DNA of 64,000 nucleotides, taken from Filosporella fistucella. Its lineage: Eukaryota > Ascomycota > Leotiomycetes > Helotiales. The translations under genes and the position numbers were made by a program. The stretch covers positions 2,480,001 to 2,544,000 of the forward strand of contig JAQJZZ010000005.1 in the NCBI GenBank assembly GCA_030077755.1, written 5' to 3'. The notes below the pieces were generated by a model, which was given only the letters and a program-made list of their open reading frames with translations, had not been told where the DNA came from and did no database searches. Shown here in pieces: positions 46,929 through 60,110 of this stretch. Within the stretch, counting starts at the first letter, position 1; every line of letters starts with the position of its first letter.

Positions 46929-48249
46929 TTATTAGAACTAATCTGCTTTGTACCCGCACGCGGCGGTAGATTATTGTGATAATTTGCTATTCGTTGTTGT
47001 TCGTGCAACATTACCTGGAAGAAAAGACGCACTTGATATGTTCTAGATGCATGCAGGAAATTTCGAGAGATGTTCATCATATTTGGTGACACAGATATGT
47101 GGTACATTCTGAAAGGGAATTTTCTCACTCTAGGTGTGGAGCAAAGTGCTCCGAAAGGTGAGGATCATTTTAGGAATTTCCATAATTCTGATGTTGAATT
47201 AGCCAACAAGTGTTGTATTTCTTGCCACAACACAATAGCTTTGGAGTTGAACACATCCAAATTTTGATCTTTAACCCTAAGCATCCTGTCAACCCGAGTG
47301 AAGTCCATCCATAGCGTTGAAACCTTATACATAACATGTTGAGATGACTGTGTAGAGTAATACCCCAGCTGCCTTTCCAGATACTGTCTATATTACCTGA
47401 TACAGCAAGGTTCTGTAGAGACCGTGTGAGATGCGAGGTTCACGAACAAAATCCCATAGTGGATTCCTGGTTGTTACCTCTTTCTTTATCCCCGATTTAG
47501 TGTTCCACAAGCAAAATCTAGTCTTAGGTCTTGCTATCCACCGATACACCTAGCTTGACATTTTTGATTAGTAACGATTTAAAATTCCACGTTTAGCATA
47601 TTTCTAGTGGCTATATTATCCTAATAATAATCTGTCTTGAACATATATTTCACTGAAACGGTACAGATTTGCAGTGGGATGTTCGCCTTGATCCTATTCT
47701 TTAAGATCTTGGACAATGTTGAACAGGAGAAAATGCACGCTAGATGGAAACTGATTTCTGGCTTTCTTTGAGAGTCACACATATGATGCTAACCATTTAA
47801 CTATCGGATAAGAACACTCAAGGCCAGCGAGAGCATTGTTACACAGAACCAATCTTTCAAAACTCCGTTCTTCCCCTCGTTTATTGTTCCACTAACCAGA
47901 ACGTCTATCTATCATCGACCCACATGAGTGATTGTATGAAATATCTAAAAGTTTCGGTCACTATATCAGAATTTTTGGACCATACTAAATTTTACTGCCT
48001 CCCTAAGAAATGGAAGAAACACAACGCAATAGCTTAGTGATCATGATTTCGGAATGACCGAAGTGTCTTGACGAAGCAGTAGCAACACAGGAGTTATATA
48101 ATCAAAAATCATAAGAATATAAAATTTGTCCCATTCTTCTCATTTCTGCCACTCATGCCATAACGAACACATATTTTCTGGGAAATCTAAACACCATCTC
48201 CGTTCATTGCAATCTCGAGATCTTCAAGAGCACTGTCAAGTTTTAAATC
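46929..48249. other. AT-rich intergenic
   Basis: About 1.3 kb, clearly more AT-rich than neighbouring genes, especially 47550-48130. TATA-like TTATATAATC lies near 48097. I see no gene, repeat or RNA that can be supported. Confidence 0.4.
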
Positions 48250-49594
48250 ATGGCACCCAACCCGATCTCAGTTCTGACAACTATGCTTCGGGAAGATCCC
48301 AATACACACGCTTTCTGTTCTATTATTCCTCTTCGTCTGCTCCAGCACACCGTCAATATCGGCGAAGTACCCGAAAAAGCCAAGTTCGCCGCTCAGAAGA
48401 CATTGAACCATGTCCACAAACTCCAGCAGAAAGCACGAGAATACCATGCTTTCAAGTATGGAGACAATCTCAGTGATAGAAAATTGCAATGTGCACTTGA
48501 CCTTCAACATCACCTAGAGAATGATGGGAAAATGAGGGAAAACATCTGTACAAAGTGGTGTATGATGCAAATAGAGAGGACAATCTTTCTGGCACCCCGC
48601 TCTCCAAGGGAAAAAAATAACATAGCGCGAATTGCTCTCGAAAATGAGAGTGCTCAAGAGCTTTCCAATTATTTTAGAAATACCTTTAGTTTCTTCTTTG
48701 AAGTCTTTGGTAGAAATTCAATTGATGACCAGGGGCTGGATCTGATCGGGCGTGTAATTTATGATGATAAACCTGGACCACCGGGAAGTAAGTTCCAACC
48801 TGCCTCCTTCCAGTATTCTTTTGGCAAGATGTATACATAATTTTGCTGTGTGGAATTGAGTTTCCCCCTCCTCTCACATAATGAGAGCAACTGCTAACTC
48901 GAAAGTGGACAACGCTTTCTGGGATGGAACAGAAATGGCCATCGGCGACGGGGACAACTCCACAATCGGAAGCTTCACCAAGAACTTAGATGTCATCGGC
49001 CACGAACCTACTCACGGAGTAACATCCTTTGAAGTCGACCTGAAGTACGAGCACCAATCCGGAGCTTTGAGTGAGTCCATCTCTGATGTCTTCGGTTCAA
49101 TGATAAAGCAGTATTTTGGCGGCGGCACCGGGAAAAAAAAAACAGCTCGCTCAAGACGCTGACTGGTTGATCGGCGAAAATATATTCTTGCCATCAGTTG
49201 AAAATGCAGAGGCGTTGCGATTTATGAAAGCCCCAGGCACAGCATACAACAATCCCCAGAAGATCGGCAAGGATCCACAGCCAGCTGATATGGAGGGGTC
49301 TAAGAATCTTCCGAATACTGCTGCAGGAGACTGATGTGGTCTGAGATTCTCAATCGTACATTTTATCTTGCTGCTATTTCTTTTGGTGGGTATTCGTGGG
49401 AGAAAGCTGGGAAAATTTGGTATGAGACTTTGAGAGATCCGGCGCTGCGAAAAGTCAATTCGAAAACGGGTTTCAAGACATTCGCGGATTTGACGTGCAA
49501 GCATGCCTTGGAAATATTTGGGCAAGATGCGAAGGATATTGTTATCTATGCATGGACTGAGGTGAAGGTTCACCGCAGAGGTCATTTGGAGTGA
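48250..49594 (+). pseudogene. M4 (thermolysin-like) metallopeptidase pseudogene
   Basis: Fungal neutral metalloprotease of peptidase family M4, now broken. Exon 1 (48250-48787) holds the N-terminal region and ends FGRNSIDDQGLDLIG...; after a 118-nt intron (GTAAGT...CTAACTCGAAAG) exon 2 begins MDNAFWDGTEMAIGDGD. The zinc site HEPTH is at residues 212-216 (HExxH; Pro in place of the usual Leu), and the third ligand region GALSESISD is intact. At the A10 run (49133-49142) the frame shifts by one and the original frame stops at once, while the next frame continues LAQDADWLIGENIFLPSVEN. A second shift at about 49328-49335 removes the block that in M4 enzymes reads VHxNSGI and carries the catalytic His. 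The C-terminal piece (FYLAAISFGGYSWEKAGKIW...) runs to 49594. The homopolymer shift alone could be a sequencing error; the second cannot be explained that way. Confidence 0.8.
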
Positions 49595-50604
49595 GAATAT
49601 ATATTTTATTGACGTGAAATATCTCAATATTTGATTATTTACCGCTGATAGTATGGCGGATTGAAGATGATTAGACGACTCCGTCAAGAATTGATTTTGT
49701 TTGAATCTGAACAGATCATTTGTAGAAAGTGAACGACACTTGCTATGTTACACTTACATCGTTCCCGAAACCGAGCAAAAACTTGTATGCTGCTATAAAT
49801 GGGGCTTGGGATGAAAAGTTTAGAACAATATGACACGCCCAGAAATAGCACGAATTTATTCTCTTTTCATTTGTAGCCATCGTGTTTTGAGATAATTGGC
49901 GTTAACCCCACCTGCACATTCATATTGACGATAATATTTGAGAAACGAATGAGATTGAGGCCTAGGACAATCATGTTTTAGATTAGCTCCTCGTTCGGAT
50001 TGGTATTAATGGGGCTTTGGATATATGCAGCAGTGTTTGCTTCCGGCTAGCCACAGACATGACTGACATCTATCAGCTTTATCTTGGATCCTCTATCCCT
50101 TTAACTTAAAGACGATAATTACATTAAAATTAGACAAATTTATGTCAACTATCTCAATGGAGTGCATACTTGTAAAATGTTCTGATATCTTCAGGGATTC
50201 GTCTCTGGAAGATGCTTAAAAGAGAATGTTCACGATTCCGACATGTCACTTCGTTTGCGAAAGACAAACAAGAGTAGAACGGAACAGGTTTTCGAACTTT
50301 CAGATTCTTGTTTTCTTTCAAATATTTTATTTCTTTTACCTTACCATCATTATTCCGTGAAGTGAATGAAACTGTCAACGAATTACGTCGCAGTACGAAA
50401 AGCTAGAGATCACATGACTTGATATCGGATTCTTGCACAACTTCACTTTTGCACCCCCGAGAAAACACAGCCTCGCCCGAAGATTACCCTCAATTATTGA
50501 TCTTCTCAGACAAAAAATCAAATTCCCCCCAAGTGATCCATACCCTGAACGTTGCAGCCGATCTCTCTCCTGGTATCACAGCTTGACCTTCCCTACCCAC
50601 CAAC
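49595..50604. other. Intergenic
   Basis: About 1 kb, AT-rich up to 50400, then a C/T-rich leader (50440-50600) typical of a fungal 5' UTR before the next gene. No other feature supported. Confidence 0.4.
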
Positions 50605-52274
50605 ATGGCAGCAACTCGCTCTACCTCTGGACCTGCAAGCTCACCTTCATACCGAGAATGGGAACTAGACTCTGAGGAGGAGCGTTTACTGAAGGAGAAG
50701 CTGAAGCGAAAGCGCAGGGAGTTGCGCGATCCACCTTACAGATACCGAGGAGATGAGAAGCGCAGAAAACGATATCGTGAACAGAGCCAGGGCTGTAGCG
50801 GTCAGAACAAGGAGGAAGAAGAGGAATACAAGGAGGAATCTGGAACTGGGAATGGAGATGAAACGAATTATTTTCAACGACAGGGAAGAGAAGAGAGAGG
50901 AAGGAAGATTGTGGTCGAAGTAGCTAGATGTAGTGATGATTCATCTCATGAACCCGCCATCACTCGTCGAGAAAATCATAAGCGCAAAAACATGAAGAGA
51001 GATCGATCTCACAGTCAGTATGACCGCCGAAGAAACGACGAGGTAAAAGAGGAGCAGAATGTCAATCCATCTCGCCAGAATGGCTGCCCCACTCCTAATC
51101 ATGTGGACAACGGCGATGAAAGAGTTAGAAACAGAGATCGGAAGGCTACTCGAATTCAGAAAGATGAAGAAACACGGGAGAAGCTTGATACCGAGCTGCC
51201 TCAATATAGAGGTTCTGCTATCCCTCGTCCTATGAACAAAAATGGAGAGAGAATGAGGAGCCGTGGTAAAGATACTGCACAGCCCCAGAAAGGTTACAAC
51301 AGACACAACAGTCCAGATGAAGAGCCGCCTCAACGCAGTGGTAAAAAGACTTCTGGACGAGCTGGACCAAGCTACAACAGATCGACAAGCCCCTATTCTA
51401 CTTATCAAGGAGAGGGCGATAAACATGTCAGTACAAATGCTGAGCTGCCTCAATACCGTCGTAATATAACTCTGAATCGAGAAAATCCAAGCTACGACGA
51501 AATATCGAGCCCATATCGATTGCACCTCAGAGGGAACGATATGTATAGGAAGCAGCGCACTCCACGCTCAAGCAGTCCTATTCCTGATAGCCAAGGATCT
51601 GAATCTGAAGCTGAAAGTGTGGAAGAGACCATCTTGACCGCCGGGGCCAGAAAGGCTTTGTTCCCGCGAGAGGCCTCTCAATCGGTTGTTGAAGTCCCGG
51701 AAGATGCTGACGGTACGTTCAGTGAACAAGGTGACGTGGTTCTTGAGTCTGATGGCGATGGAGATGATGAAGAGGAACCTGGGCCAGAATCACAAGAAGT
51801 GATGCCACGCCGTCACACAGGATTTCCGGCTCCAGAAGAAATTCCGAATTGGTTTCCAGACGATGTGAAGCAAATTTATCACGTTGATAGACATGGAGGT
51901 GCACTGAAGTTCAAGGTGAGTATCGTGCTCGTCGTTGGAATGTTATTAATCGTTTTCAGGAGTTCAACCTGATCACCAGATACCGTGCTGCTCTGGAGGT
52001 TATTCGTCGTCAGAAGTGGCGTATGTACCTCCATGCTGGGGAAAATAGATGGAAATTGCAGCGAGCTCTCCAACGTCTCCAAGGTCGGCCATTGACGGAA
52101 GGATTTCTAGCTTACCGCAGGAAACAGTCGAAATTGTGGAAAAAGAAAGCTTTGAAAGCCTGGAAGAGGTTGGAGAAGACGCATCTCGGCGTTCTGATTT
52201 TAGATGAGACGATCAACATCAATTTCCGCCAGGAGAGGATGATCTATGAAAAGAAGCTTGGTGGGCGATTGTGA
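50605..52274 (+). CDS. Arg/Lys/Glu-rich hypothetical protein with basic C-terminal helix region
   Basis: 541 residues from two exons (50605-51915 and 51960-52274; 44-nt phase-0 intron GTGAGT...TTTCAG). Residues 1-330 are highly charged and low in complexity (RRE, KRK, DRS-like runs) and contain a loose repeat built around ELPQYR and PPQRSG motifs with SPY and NRSTSPY, suggesting a disordered nuclear or RNA-associated protein. An acidic stretch (about 385-405, DGDGDDEEEPGPES) follows. The C-terminal ~125 residues are different: EEIPNWFPDDVKQIYHVDRH, then strongly basic helices (YRAALEVIRRQKWRMYLHAG, KQSKLWKKKALKAWKRLEKT). No known domain recognised. The ordered, Trp-containing C-terminus is the best handle for homology. 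Confidence 0.75.
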
Positions 52275-55105
52275 TGAAGCTTATGATGTTGTGCCGAGAA
52301 AGTGATCCTCCCAAAAGTTTGGTAGTCGTTTTGAGATGTGGATGTTGTCTCGGCGCCCAGCTCTTGGACTGCAAACACTCAAACAGAGGATTGTTTGAGC
52401 AGCCAGCCACTTGATTCCAAGGTACCGAGATTAGATCTTTGCTGAAGAATTCGTGATTTCACTTCAGGTGAATAGGAAAAAAGACAGTGTAGTAGCAATA
52501 CAAAGGTTATTTCCCTCAACAATGTGGATGCTGATTCTCGAGTCGGATTCCCAGGATGATTTCGGCTGACATTTGACCATTGCAATTGACGTGCCAAGAT
52601 AAGCTCCTTTGACATCAACATCAGCTCACTTTGGTCGATCGGTCATCTCGGGAGTATGAGAAGAAATGCGGGGCGGGAGGAGTCTTTCTTTTGAAGGGGG
52701 CGTAGATGTAGTTTTTTTGGTGATGCTGACGGTAAATGGTTGTTACCAGCCTTGCGTTCAAGGACAAAACGAACGGATATGCAGTATGGAGACACCCGAA
52801 CAGTGTCTTCTGTGAATCTTTGCACTCAATACATTCTCGCAGTAGAATTGTCGGCGGTGTCTCTGGTACTGAGCTGCTGGGCTATGAAGCAGGGCTTGCC
52901 ACATAATTCAATGCATTTACAGCCACAAAGCTTTTTCTCACTGCTGTGAAGCAGCCAAGGGGCTATTACCAGAGTTGAAGCTCTTGGCGGGGTAATTGGC
53001 AGCTTATGTATTGGTCGCTAAAGTTATCAAACGCTCACGGTTGGGAGGATCTGTCATGGCTGTCATGGCATGGGAGGACATGGAAACCCATGGTGGATGT
53101 GCCAGAAATTCGGTTGACATATCCGAAGGGGATTTGCGAAACAGTTGGTGTGTGGAAGCCCCGGCGTTAACCTCACAAAGTCTCTAAGCGGAAGAGTGAG
53201 AGTGGATTCAGAGGCTGAAAGAGTCCATGGACTGTGGACCCCGGAGATTTTAAAGTTAAGGGTGGCAGCCAAGCATTTCAGATGTTTTCTTTCCAGGTGG
53301 ACCTGCCCTGCTGATCTTATGGGGGCATAGTGGGGATTTTAGGGTGTGAACTTGGAGGAATAGACGCTGAAATGGGGCGCGACTCAGTTGGAATGCGCTG
53401 AAGATGAAGGATTCATGTGCCTGAAAGTGCTGAAATCCGTTGTGGAAACATTGACGATAGGGAGCCGGAGAGTGAAGTTCATTGATGTCAACGTTGGAAT
53501 AGCCACCTAGAAACGACGAAATCCTTACCTAACGAGTAACCGAAGCCAGCTATGGAGGAACACAGGGGGTGCATGCCTTGAAATCGTATTTCTTTGACAT
53601 ACGAAGTAGGCATATTCCGCACAGGCTGCAACTGCAGCCCATCATTCCAGATACTACAGATCATTTTTGACCCAGCTGGTTGATCGTTTTTATCAGCTCT
53701 CACAGAAGTTTCATTCTCTCAATTCACATAATCACATACGTTCTTTTGCTCCTCACTTTTACTCAATCTCATTTCACCACAAATCGATCATAACTGGCCA
53801 TCAGCTTCATATATCGTCCTGTGCGAACCAGGACCAGAGGCTGTGCCGGCGCCAAGTGTGTCGCACCGGGATATCAGACTGCCGCTGAAGCAAGGCGCTG
53901 ACTTGGACCAGGATGGCATGGACAGTGTTCCTTTAAGAGTTCTCTCCAACCTCTGTCATTATGGGTCTCAAAATGCAGCAGCCTGATTGAGTCCGAAAGA
54001 CTTAAGGTTAATCTCACTGTTTGATTGCTGGCGGTGATTGAGGAAACAGTCATGTGTATGCCATGATGCTATGATGTTGTAAAGTGATAATGGGAATTGA
54101 TGATGGTACTGTTGGTATTTCATTCAGTGTCGTGATGACTTACTGGTAAGCGCATTATGCTGAGAATGTACGAAGGCACGACAAATCTGACATTTGCTCT
54201 TATAATTAAAATTACATTTAAGCGGAGTGCAATTCATAGTCCCGTACACTGTAACGCTGTCTCAAAATTCACAAATCGCTGCTGAATTATTTTTTTCAAT
54301 GCTCGAGTACACTGTGTTACCCTCTCGTACTGTTACACCAGTCAGTAATAGCTCACCCCAACATCTACAATCCCTTTTGCCCTCAGACATCCCTCCAAAG
54401 CTTCCATCTGATACAGTCCGCTCTGCCCTCCCATACACAATCTAATCTTTCTGCCATCCGGTCCCAAATTTGACACTCGAAGCTGATAGTTAGGATGAAG
54501 TGTCTCTCCCCGGCCACACTTCAGCCCGTCCGAGCTCCAGCTTGAGACGAAACTTCTTCATAAGCGACACCTGAAGCATTTCTCTTGCACCTTGGCACGG
54601 CTATCCCTCCCTCTCCCCCTCGCTAACCCCTACCATCCTGTCTTCTTCCTTTCAAAACTTTCCAATGCACACACTCCCGACTCTGCCATCCCATGATCCT
54701 CACCTCCCCAAGACAGTAAGACTTCCACAATTCCGTATCCCGAAGGTTTCTACGCAGGAACAAGGCACAGTCTGCCACCCATGGCTTCTCCCATGGTCGT
54801 TGCTCGGCCAAGGCGCCAGCCGTCCTCAGACGCCAAGGGGACATGCTTCAGATGGGCAACATTGTATATAGCAGCGCATGCCCTTGGCAACGGCAACTTT
54901 CCTGCATTCCAATTCTTCCTCAGCGGTCACTATCTTTAATTTTTCACCTGCACTGGATCTTGCAGCTTGTTTCCACTCCTTTATTTCGATTCTCTGCTTT
55001 CAATTCTTGACCTCTCGATTGTGGATCAACGAGTCTCTTGTTTATTGTATTGCACTATCTTGTGGAAGGTTCATTCATTAATCGATCGCCAACAATATCA
55101 TCATC
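52275..55105. other. 2.8-kb intergenic region
   Basis: No supported gene. Open stretches noted: an 80-codon minus-strand frame 52379-52621 and an ATG-less plus-strand frame about 53735-53988 (...PEAVPAPSVSHRDIRLPLKQ...), whose 3' half has coding-like composition; neither could be extended. TTTATTTCG/CT-rich leader sequence lies just upstream of the secreted-protein gene (54900-55100). Confidence 0.4.
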
Positions 55106-57311
55106 ATGTTACTTCAAAGATCAGTTGTGCTCTTTGGTCTGCTGCTTGTCGCAGAGGCTGCTTCGATAAGAGAAGTTGGACTTGGACCTCGGGGCTTGGT
55201 ATCGCGACAGAACAACAACAATAAGGGTGGACAGAACAATGGCGCGAACAATGGAGCAGCGGCTGCTGCTGGTGGAACTACCTTGGACCCAAAGAATGTT
55301 CAAACAGGATCTCAGGATGATGGACAAAATCCACCAGTCGCAGGTCAAGCTGCATCAGCAACGTATGTCCAGGGAGAATGGGTCAAGAATGAGAGCTGAC
55401 AATTCATAGTGATAAGGCCAATTTCATCAACTTCTGTACAGGTCAGACATTGACCAACGGTCTCCAAGTAAAGGAAGGATCGTGTAATGGAATTGGTACG
55501 TTCATTTCATTACAACAGCGTCACTTTGCTAATATATACAGTTATGGGAAAGATCCCATCCACACAAAACATGATTTCGGCCATCATTACTTCTCCCAAG
55601 CCAGGAGAGGATATCAAAGCCGACACAACATTCACCTTGAAAGTTCAACTCACTGGTCTCCAAGCAGGAGCTTTCACCAACGCTCAAAAGACATATTACG
55701 CCGCACCCCAAAACCTCGCTGGCAACGGACAAATTATCGGACATACTCATTTCACTGTTCAGGATCTTGGAAGCAGTTTGGCACCAACAAAGGCACCAGA
55801 CCCAGTTGCATTCGTCTTCTTCAAGGGTGTCAACGATGCAGGAAATGGACAGGGTCTTCTAACAGCTGATATCACTGGTGGTCTTCCAAAGGGCAACTAT
55901 CGTGTATGCACCATGACCAGTTCCGCAAACCATCAACCGGTTCTCATGCCAGTCGCTCAGCGTGGAGCTCAAGATGATTGCCAGAAGTTTACTGTTGGGT
56001 AAGTTCAATTACCTCGATGCGATGGAGTGATCGCTCTTCCCATCTTTCCTGAATCTCGTATTAATATATATCAGGGCCGGAAATGCTGCTGCTGCTGGAA
56101 ATGCAAATGCTGGCAACGCTAATGCGGGCAACAATGCCAACGCTGGGTAAGTCATAATGATATTGTCGGGTGTTTAGATTTCTTTGTTTGGAAAGCTGGG
56201 CTTTTCAGATCGCGTACCTTAGGAAACAATGTAGCTCATTTAATTCGCAGAAACAACGCTGGAGCCAACAATGGTGCCAACGCCGGCGCAAATGCAGGTG
56301 CCAACAATGGTGCCAATGCAGGAAAGGGAGCAGGAGCCGGAGCCGGAAAGGGCGCAGGTACGTAATAATCTGGCGGAGGCGTTTTTTGAGATTCTCTATG
56401 AATAGAGCCTTCCATTTTCTGGGAGCTTGGTCCTTTGGACTGAGCAATCACGTTCATTTTTGGCGTTATGAAATGTAATAGAGAGAGAATCGAAAGGATC
56501 ATCTACTTGTAGACAATCCCTAGATAGAGATTTTTCGCGTGACGTTTAGTTGCATAGATTCATTTTCTAACTCAAACTAGCAGCTTCATCAGCAGTATCA
56601 AGCGCAGCACCAGCTGCAACTAGCAAAGCCGCAACCGCCAACAATGGAGCGTAAGTCAATTATACTTCCTAATCCTGGGGTAGATCTTGGCTGACACGAT
56701 ATCATAGTAATGCCGGCGGCAAGAACAATGGACAAAACGCTGGTCAGAATGCAGGTCAAAATGCTGGACAAAATGCTGGCAAGGGTCAAGGTCAAGGTAA
56801 AGGATTCGGTGGATTCGGTGGTGGATTCGGGCAAAATAAAGCTGTGGCTGGTATGTCTTTGAGTCCGGAATCTTGAAGCTTGTCTTCTTTCCGAAGACCA
56901 TATACACATACACGCCACTTGCAATTATTCCGAGATCCAGTTCTTCAAAAGAAAGTAACTAACATACATCATAGCCGCATCTTCAGCCGCTGCTCCCGCC
57001 GCTTCAGCTGTAAGTATCATTCATATTCCAATACTACGAAATTTATACTAATGAATTCTCAGGCTCCCGCCGCAAATGCAGGTGCAGCTGGTGCCTTAGC
57101 TGGAATTGCTGCTCCTCAAGTAGTCAACACCGGAGATGCCGCCAGACCATTCAGTGTCAACGGAGCTACTTTTGTCAATGAAGCAGCTGCTAAGCAAAGA
57201 GCCTGTGCCGTCCAGAATAACGCCTGCGCCAACGCCGTGAACTCAGGAAAGGCAGCTGGTGTCACTGTTGGCGACTGCGGGAAGCAAGAAGCAACCTGCA
57301 ATGCTGCTTGA
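55106..57311 (+). CDS. Secreted low-complexity protein, nine exons (fungal 'ribosomal protein s17'-like secreted family)
   Basis: 491-residue extracellular protein. Exons: 55106-55362, 55410-55495, 55542-55998, 56075-56146, 56251-56357, 56581-56650, 56708-56850, 56975-57009, 57063-57311; all junctions are in frame. A signal peptide (MLLQRSVVLFGLLLVAEA) is followed by a KR-less Asn/Gly linker, then a conserved domain (about 85-265) with FINFCTGQTLTNGLQVKEGS, GKIPSTQNMISAIITSPKPG, NGQIIGHTHFTVQDLG and GNYRVCTMTSSANHQPVLMP. Fungal database entries misnamed ribosomal protein s17 have this domain (family memory). Exons 4-8 encode Ala/Asn/Gly/Gln repeats (e.g. four NAGQ units). The last exon ends with a four-Cys motif (QRACAVQNNACANAV...CGKQEATC) shared by other fungal wall-associated secreted proteins. 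A wall or matrix role is inferred. Confidence 0.85.
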
Positions 57312-58383
57312 TTAGGTGATGATGTGGAGCAGGATCATGTGTGAGAGTGGGGGATTTCCTCAAGTTCTGCACATGTCTTTGGTTGGGTTGATCCCGCTGG
57401 GGTGATTTATGACGTAGATGGATGAATGGACGGGGTGCTTTACAAAGGGTGGATTGGTGTAGTATGGGTCATCTCAAGTCTCAATATGAGAGGTATTTTT
57501 GGATCGCGAATGCTTGCTAGAAAAGGCTGTAGATGGGATTTCTTGATATTGATGCTTAATAAATAACAGTCAGAATATAACTTGCTCGCTCTACAACTTT
57601 GCAAGTTCAGACTAAAGAGCCTTCAGAGTTCGCGACGACGTTACAGATGCGGGGTATCGAGACCGAGTGACATGTACGGAAATACATCGACCGAGTACGA
57701 GAATAGTGACAAAAAACAAGAGATTGGATGAGCATAAGGATGAACAATTGATATGCATTATGCTGCTGTGAAACTTGCCAAGATCAATGCGGTTGAATTC
57801 TGCAACGTCTTCAAGGCTGGGCGGAAATACTCACGTGCCAAAACAAAGATCACATTCGGAGATACGTCCGTTTTGCTTTCCTAGCTTAGCCTCGATTGAA
57901 ATGGTGAAGGAAACTTCTGATTGATGAACACAGGCAGAAGATTGATCGGTGTCACGTCTTCGGCGATTGACATCAGCTGCCGCCCTCCAGGACTTTCACA
58001 TTCATCTATCAGAATATGTGTATTTTCCAGGAATAGTATTCATGGGTATGATCTTCTGCGTGTATATTTTTCTTGTTTTGAGGACCTGTTTCCTTTCGCT
58101 TCGACTATTGATGCTTTGTTGAAATTGGGTCATAGTCTTCCAAACTATCATGACAGCTGGAGCGTGGTGAAACATATCATAAACGTCTTTCTCTCATCTT
58201 GTTCAAAGCTTTATCACTAGCTGTACCTCAGTCAGGGCAGTTATGTCGACTACTTGGATGATGCTCTTGCCTTGGTTGCTAGATGCATGTGCTTTGTCCC
58301 GCCCTACACGATATGCACAGCACATCAGATGAAACAACTATTGCAAACAAACTGTGGTGAATCATATTCTCACAAATTCACCA
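57312..58383. other. Convergent intergenic region
   Basis: About 1.1 kb between the stops of the secreted protein and the carboxylesterase. Open frames of 65-99 codons (57921-58451) show no coding character. Nothing else is supported. Confidence 0.4.
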
Positions 58384-60110
58384 TCATTCCAATTGTGCCC
58401 TTACCATTGTGTCCCAAGTCTTTAATCCATCTTCCCACAGCACATCTTTGACAACTTTGATCTGTCCAACCTTCGTCATCTCTCGAACCTGCTCGAGATT
58501 ATTGACACCCCAGTTCAAAGACTCGTTATTCAAAAACTTGTAGAAGTCTCTCAACCACTCCTTCACCAATGCGATGTCAGAGTCTGTATAGCCCAACCTA
58601 GCACCACAGGCCCACCAAATTGGTATGTCAGAGGCGTGGCACATGCCTACAGCAGGATCGAGCCACTTGTCCAAACTCTCCGGGCGCCATGAGATTCTAT
58701 ATCTGTACACAGAGTCTAACGGCATTTTAGACAACAGACTGGCTGCAAACCCACGGATTGGAGCATGAACTTGACAATCTCCGATAATCTGTGCTCCAAC
58801 ATCGGCCCACTCATCTTTGGAAGCACCTTCTTTTGGTAAGGGATAAGTTTTTAGCAAGGACTGAGTGACCTTCGCAGGATAGTAATTGTTGAGTTCTAGC
58901 ACGAGGCTGTCGTACGATGATGCAGGGTTCACGAGCCGGTATAGCGTTTTCTCGTCTGCGACTTCTCCAAGCATGACCTTGGCTCCACGATCTGCCAGTA
59001 TACTGCTCATAGTACCGTCGGAAATATCTGACAAGAATTTCGCTGAGATGAAGTCATCATCGGTACCTGCTCGGAATGTGTGTAGTTTCAATTTTGAGAT
59101 GCTCTCCGCCAGAACTGTCGAGGAAACTTTGCGAAGCGCAGCAAGTTTGTTGGCAGCAGAAAGTGATAGCGGAATGTCAAGAACGGAGAGAAGTTCTTTG
59201 AATTGAGTTTGACTTTCGGATGAGTAAACGGACTTTGGCTGGACTCCGACGGCATTCGAGAAAAGGTAAATACGCTTTATGATACGCTCTGCAGGATTCG
59301 ACCGTCTGATGTCATATGCAAGTTGAAAGATGGTAGAATAGGCTCCAGCTGAGAGTCCTCCCACAGAAATGTTGTTTGCATTGCCGTTGAAGAGCGGGAT
59401 ATACTTATGGGTCCACTCAAGAGCCAGACGCTGGTCCCAGAATCCGTAATTGCCCGGGGCAATGTTTACTTGCTCTTGATCCAGCTCGGAGCATGTCATG
59501 AAGCCGAACAGATTGAGTCTGTATGTCGGTGCCACGATGATGCGCGGAAAATCCTGGAGTAGATAGTAGGGATCCTGTTTGTTACCACAGTTGGCATCTC
59601 CCATTTGAAGCCAGCCGCCGTCTATCATCATGTCAGCCGAATGAGATTGTGTATTGCATTTCGCTATGTATAATTCAATTTTAGGTCACGGTGAAAAGTA
59701 TACGTACGAATATAGAATTGAACAGGCCATCCACCTGGTGGAGCTTCGCCACTTGGGACCCAAATATTCAGATACAAACAATCCTCGCTGTAAGTTATCT
59801 CGGGTTCAGGCGCTGCATCGTTGTTGCGAAGTTCCACAGCTCCGTGCGAATAAACTGGCTGAGGACAAACCGGTCCAAATTTCGTATAATCACCTGGATC
59901 GCCTGAAGCAGTACTGAATGAGAAATCTTCAGGCAATTGGACAGGTCGTTTCCATCTCAAGCCATCAACTGGAGGAAGCGCAAACGGTACCCGTGTATAT
60001 CGATTGTATATTGGTTTTCCTGATTCTTTGTCGCATTTTGAGAGACCTTTCAAATTGCCTCGGGGAGTCTCGAGAACGACAGGTATTTCGGTTGACAAAG
60101 TAGTTCCCAT
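58384..60110 (-). CDS. Type-B carboxylesterase/lipase family protein
   Basis: 546-residue alpha/beta hydrolase of the carboxylesterase type B family. Exon 1 is 59708-60110 (ATG at 60110) and exon 2 is 58384-59621; an 86-nt intron (GTACGT...GATAG, phase 1) separates them and its removal restores VQFYIHGGWLQMGDAN, the oxyanion-hole HGG. Other blocks: TYSEDCLYLNIWVPSGEAPP, the nucleophile elbow GGLSAGAYST (Ser in GLSAG, replacing the usual GESAGG), Glu in MLGEVADEKTLY, and His in MCHASDIPIWWA, so the triad looks complete. There is no signal peptide, so it is probably cytosolic, unlike secreted lipases of the family. The Leu in place of the conserved Glu of GESAG is found in a fungal subgroup. 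Substrate unknown. A truncated Zn2Cys6 gene lies divergently upstream. Confidence 0.92.

Noticed and set aside
52379..52621. 80-codon minus-strand frame with a hydrophobic stretch
   Set aside because: No family features or splice support; too short to call.
53735..53988. Plus-strand open stretch with coding-like 3' half
   Set aside because: No ATG and no upstream exon found; may be chance or a relic.
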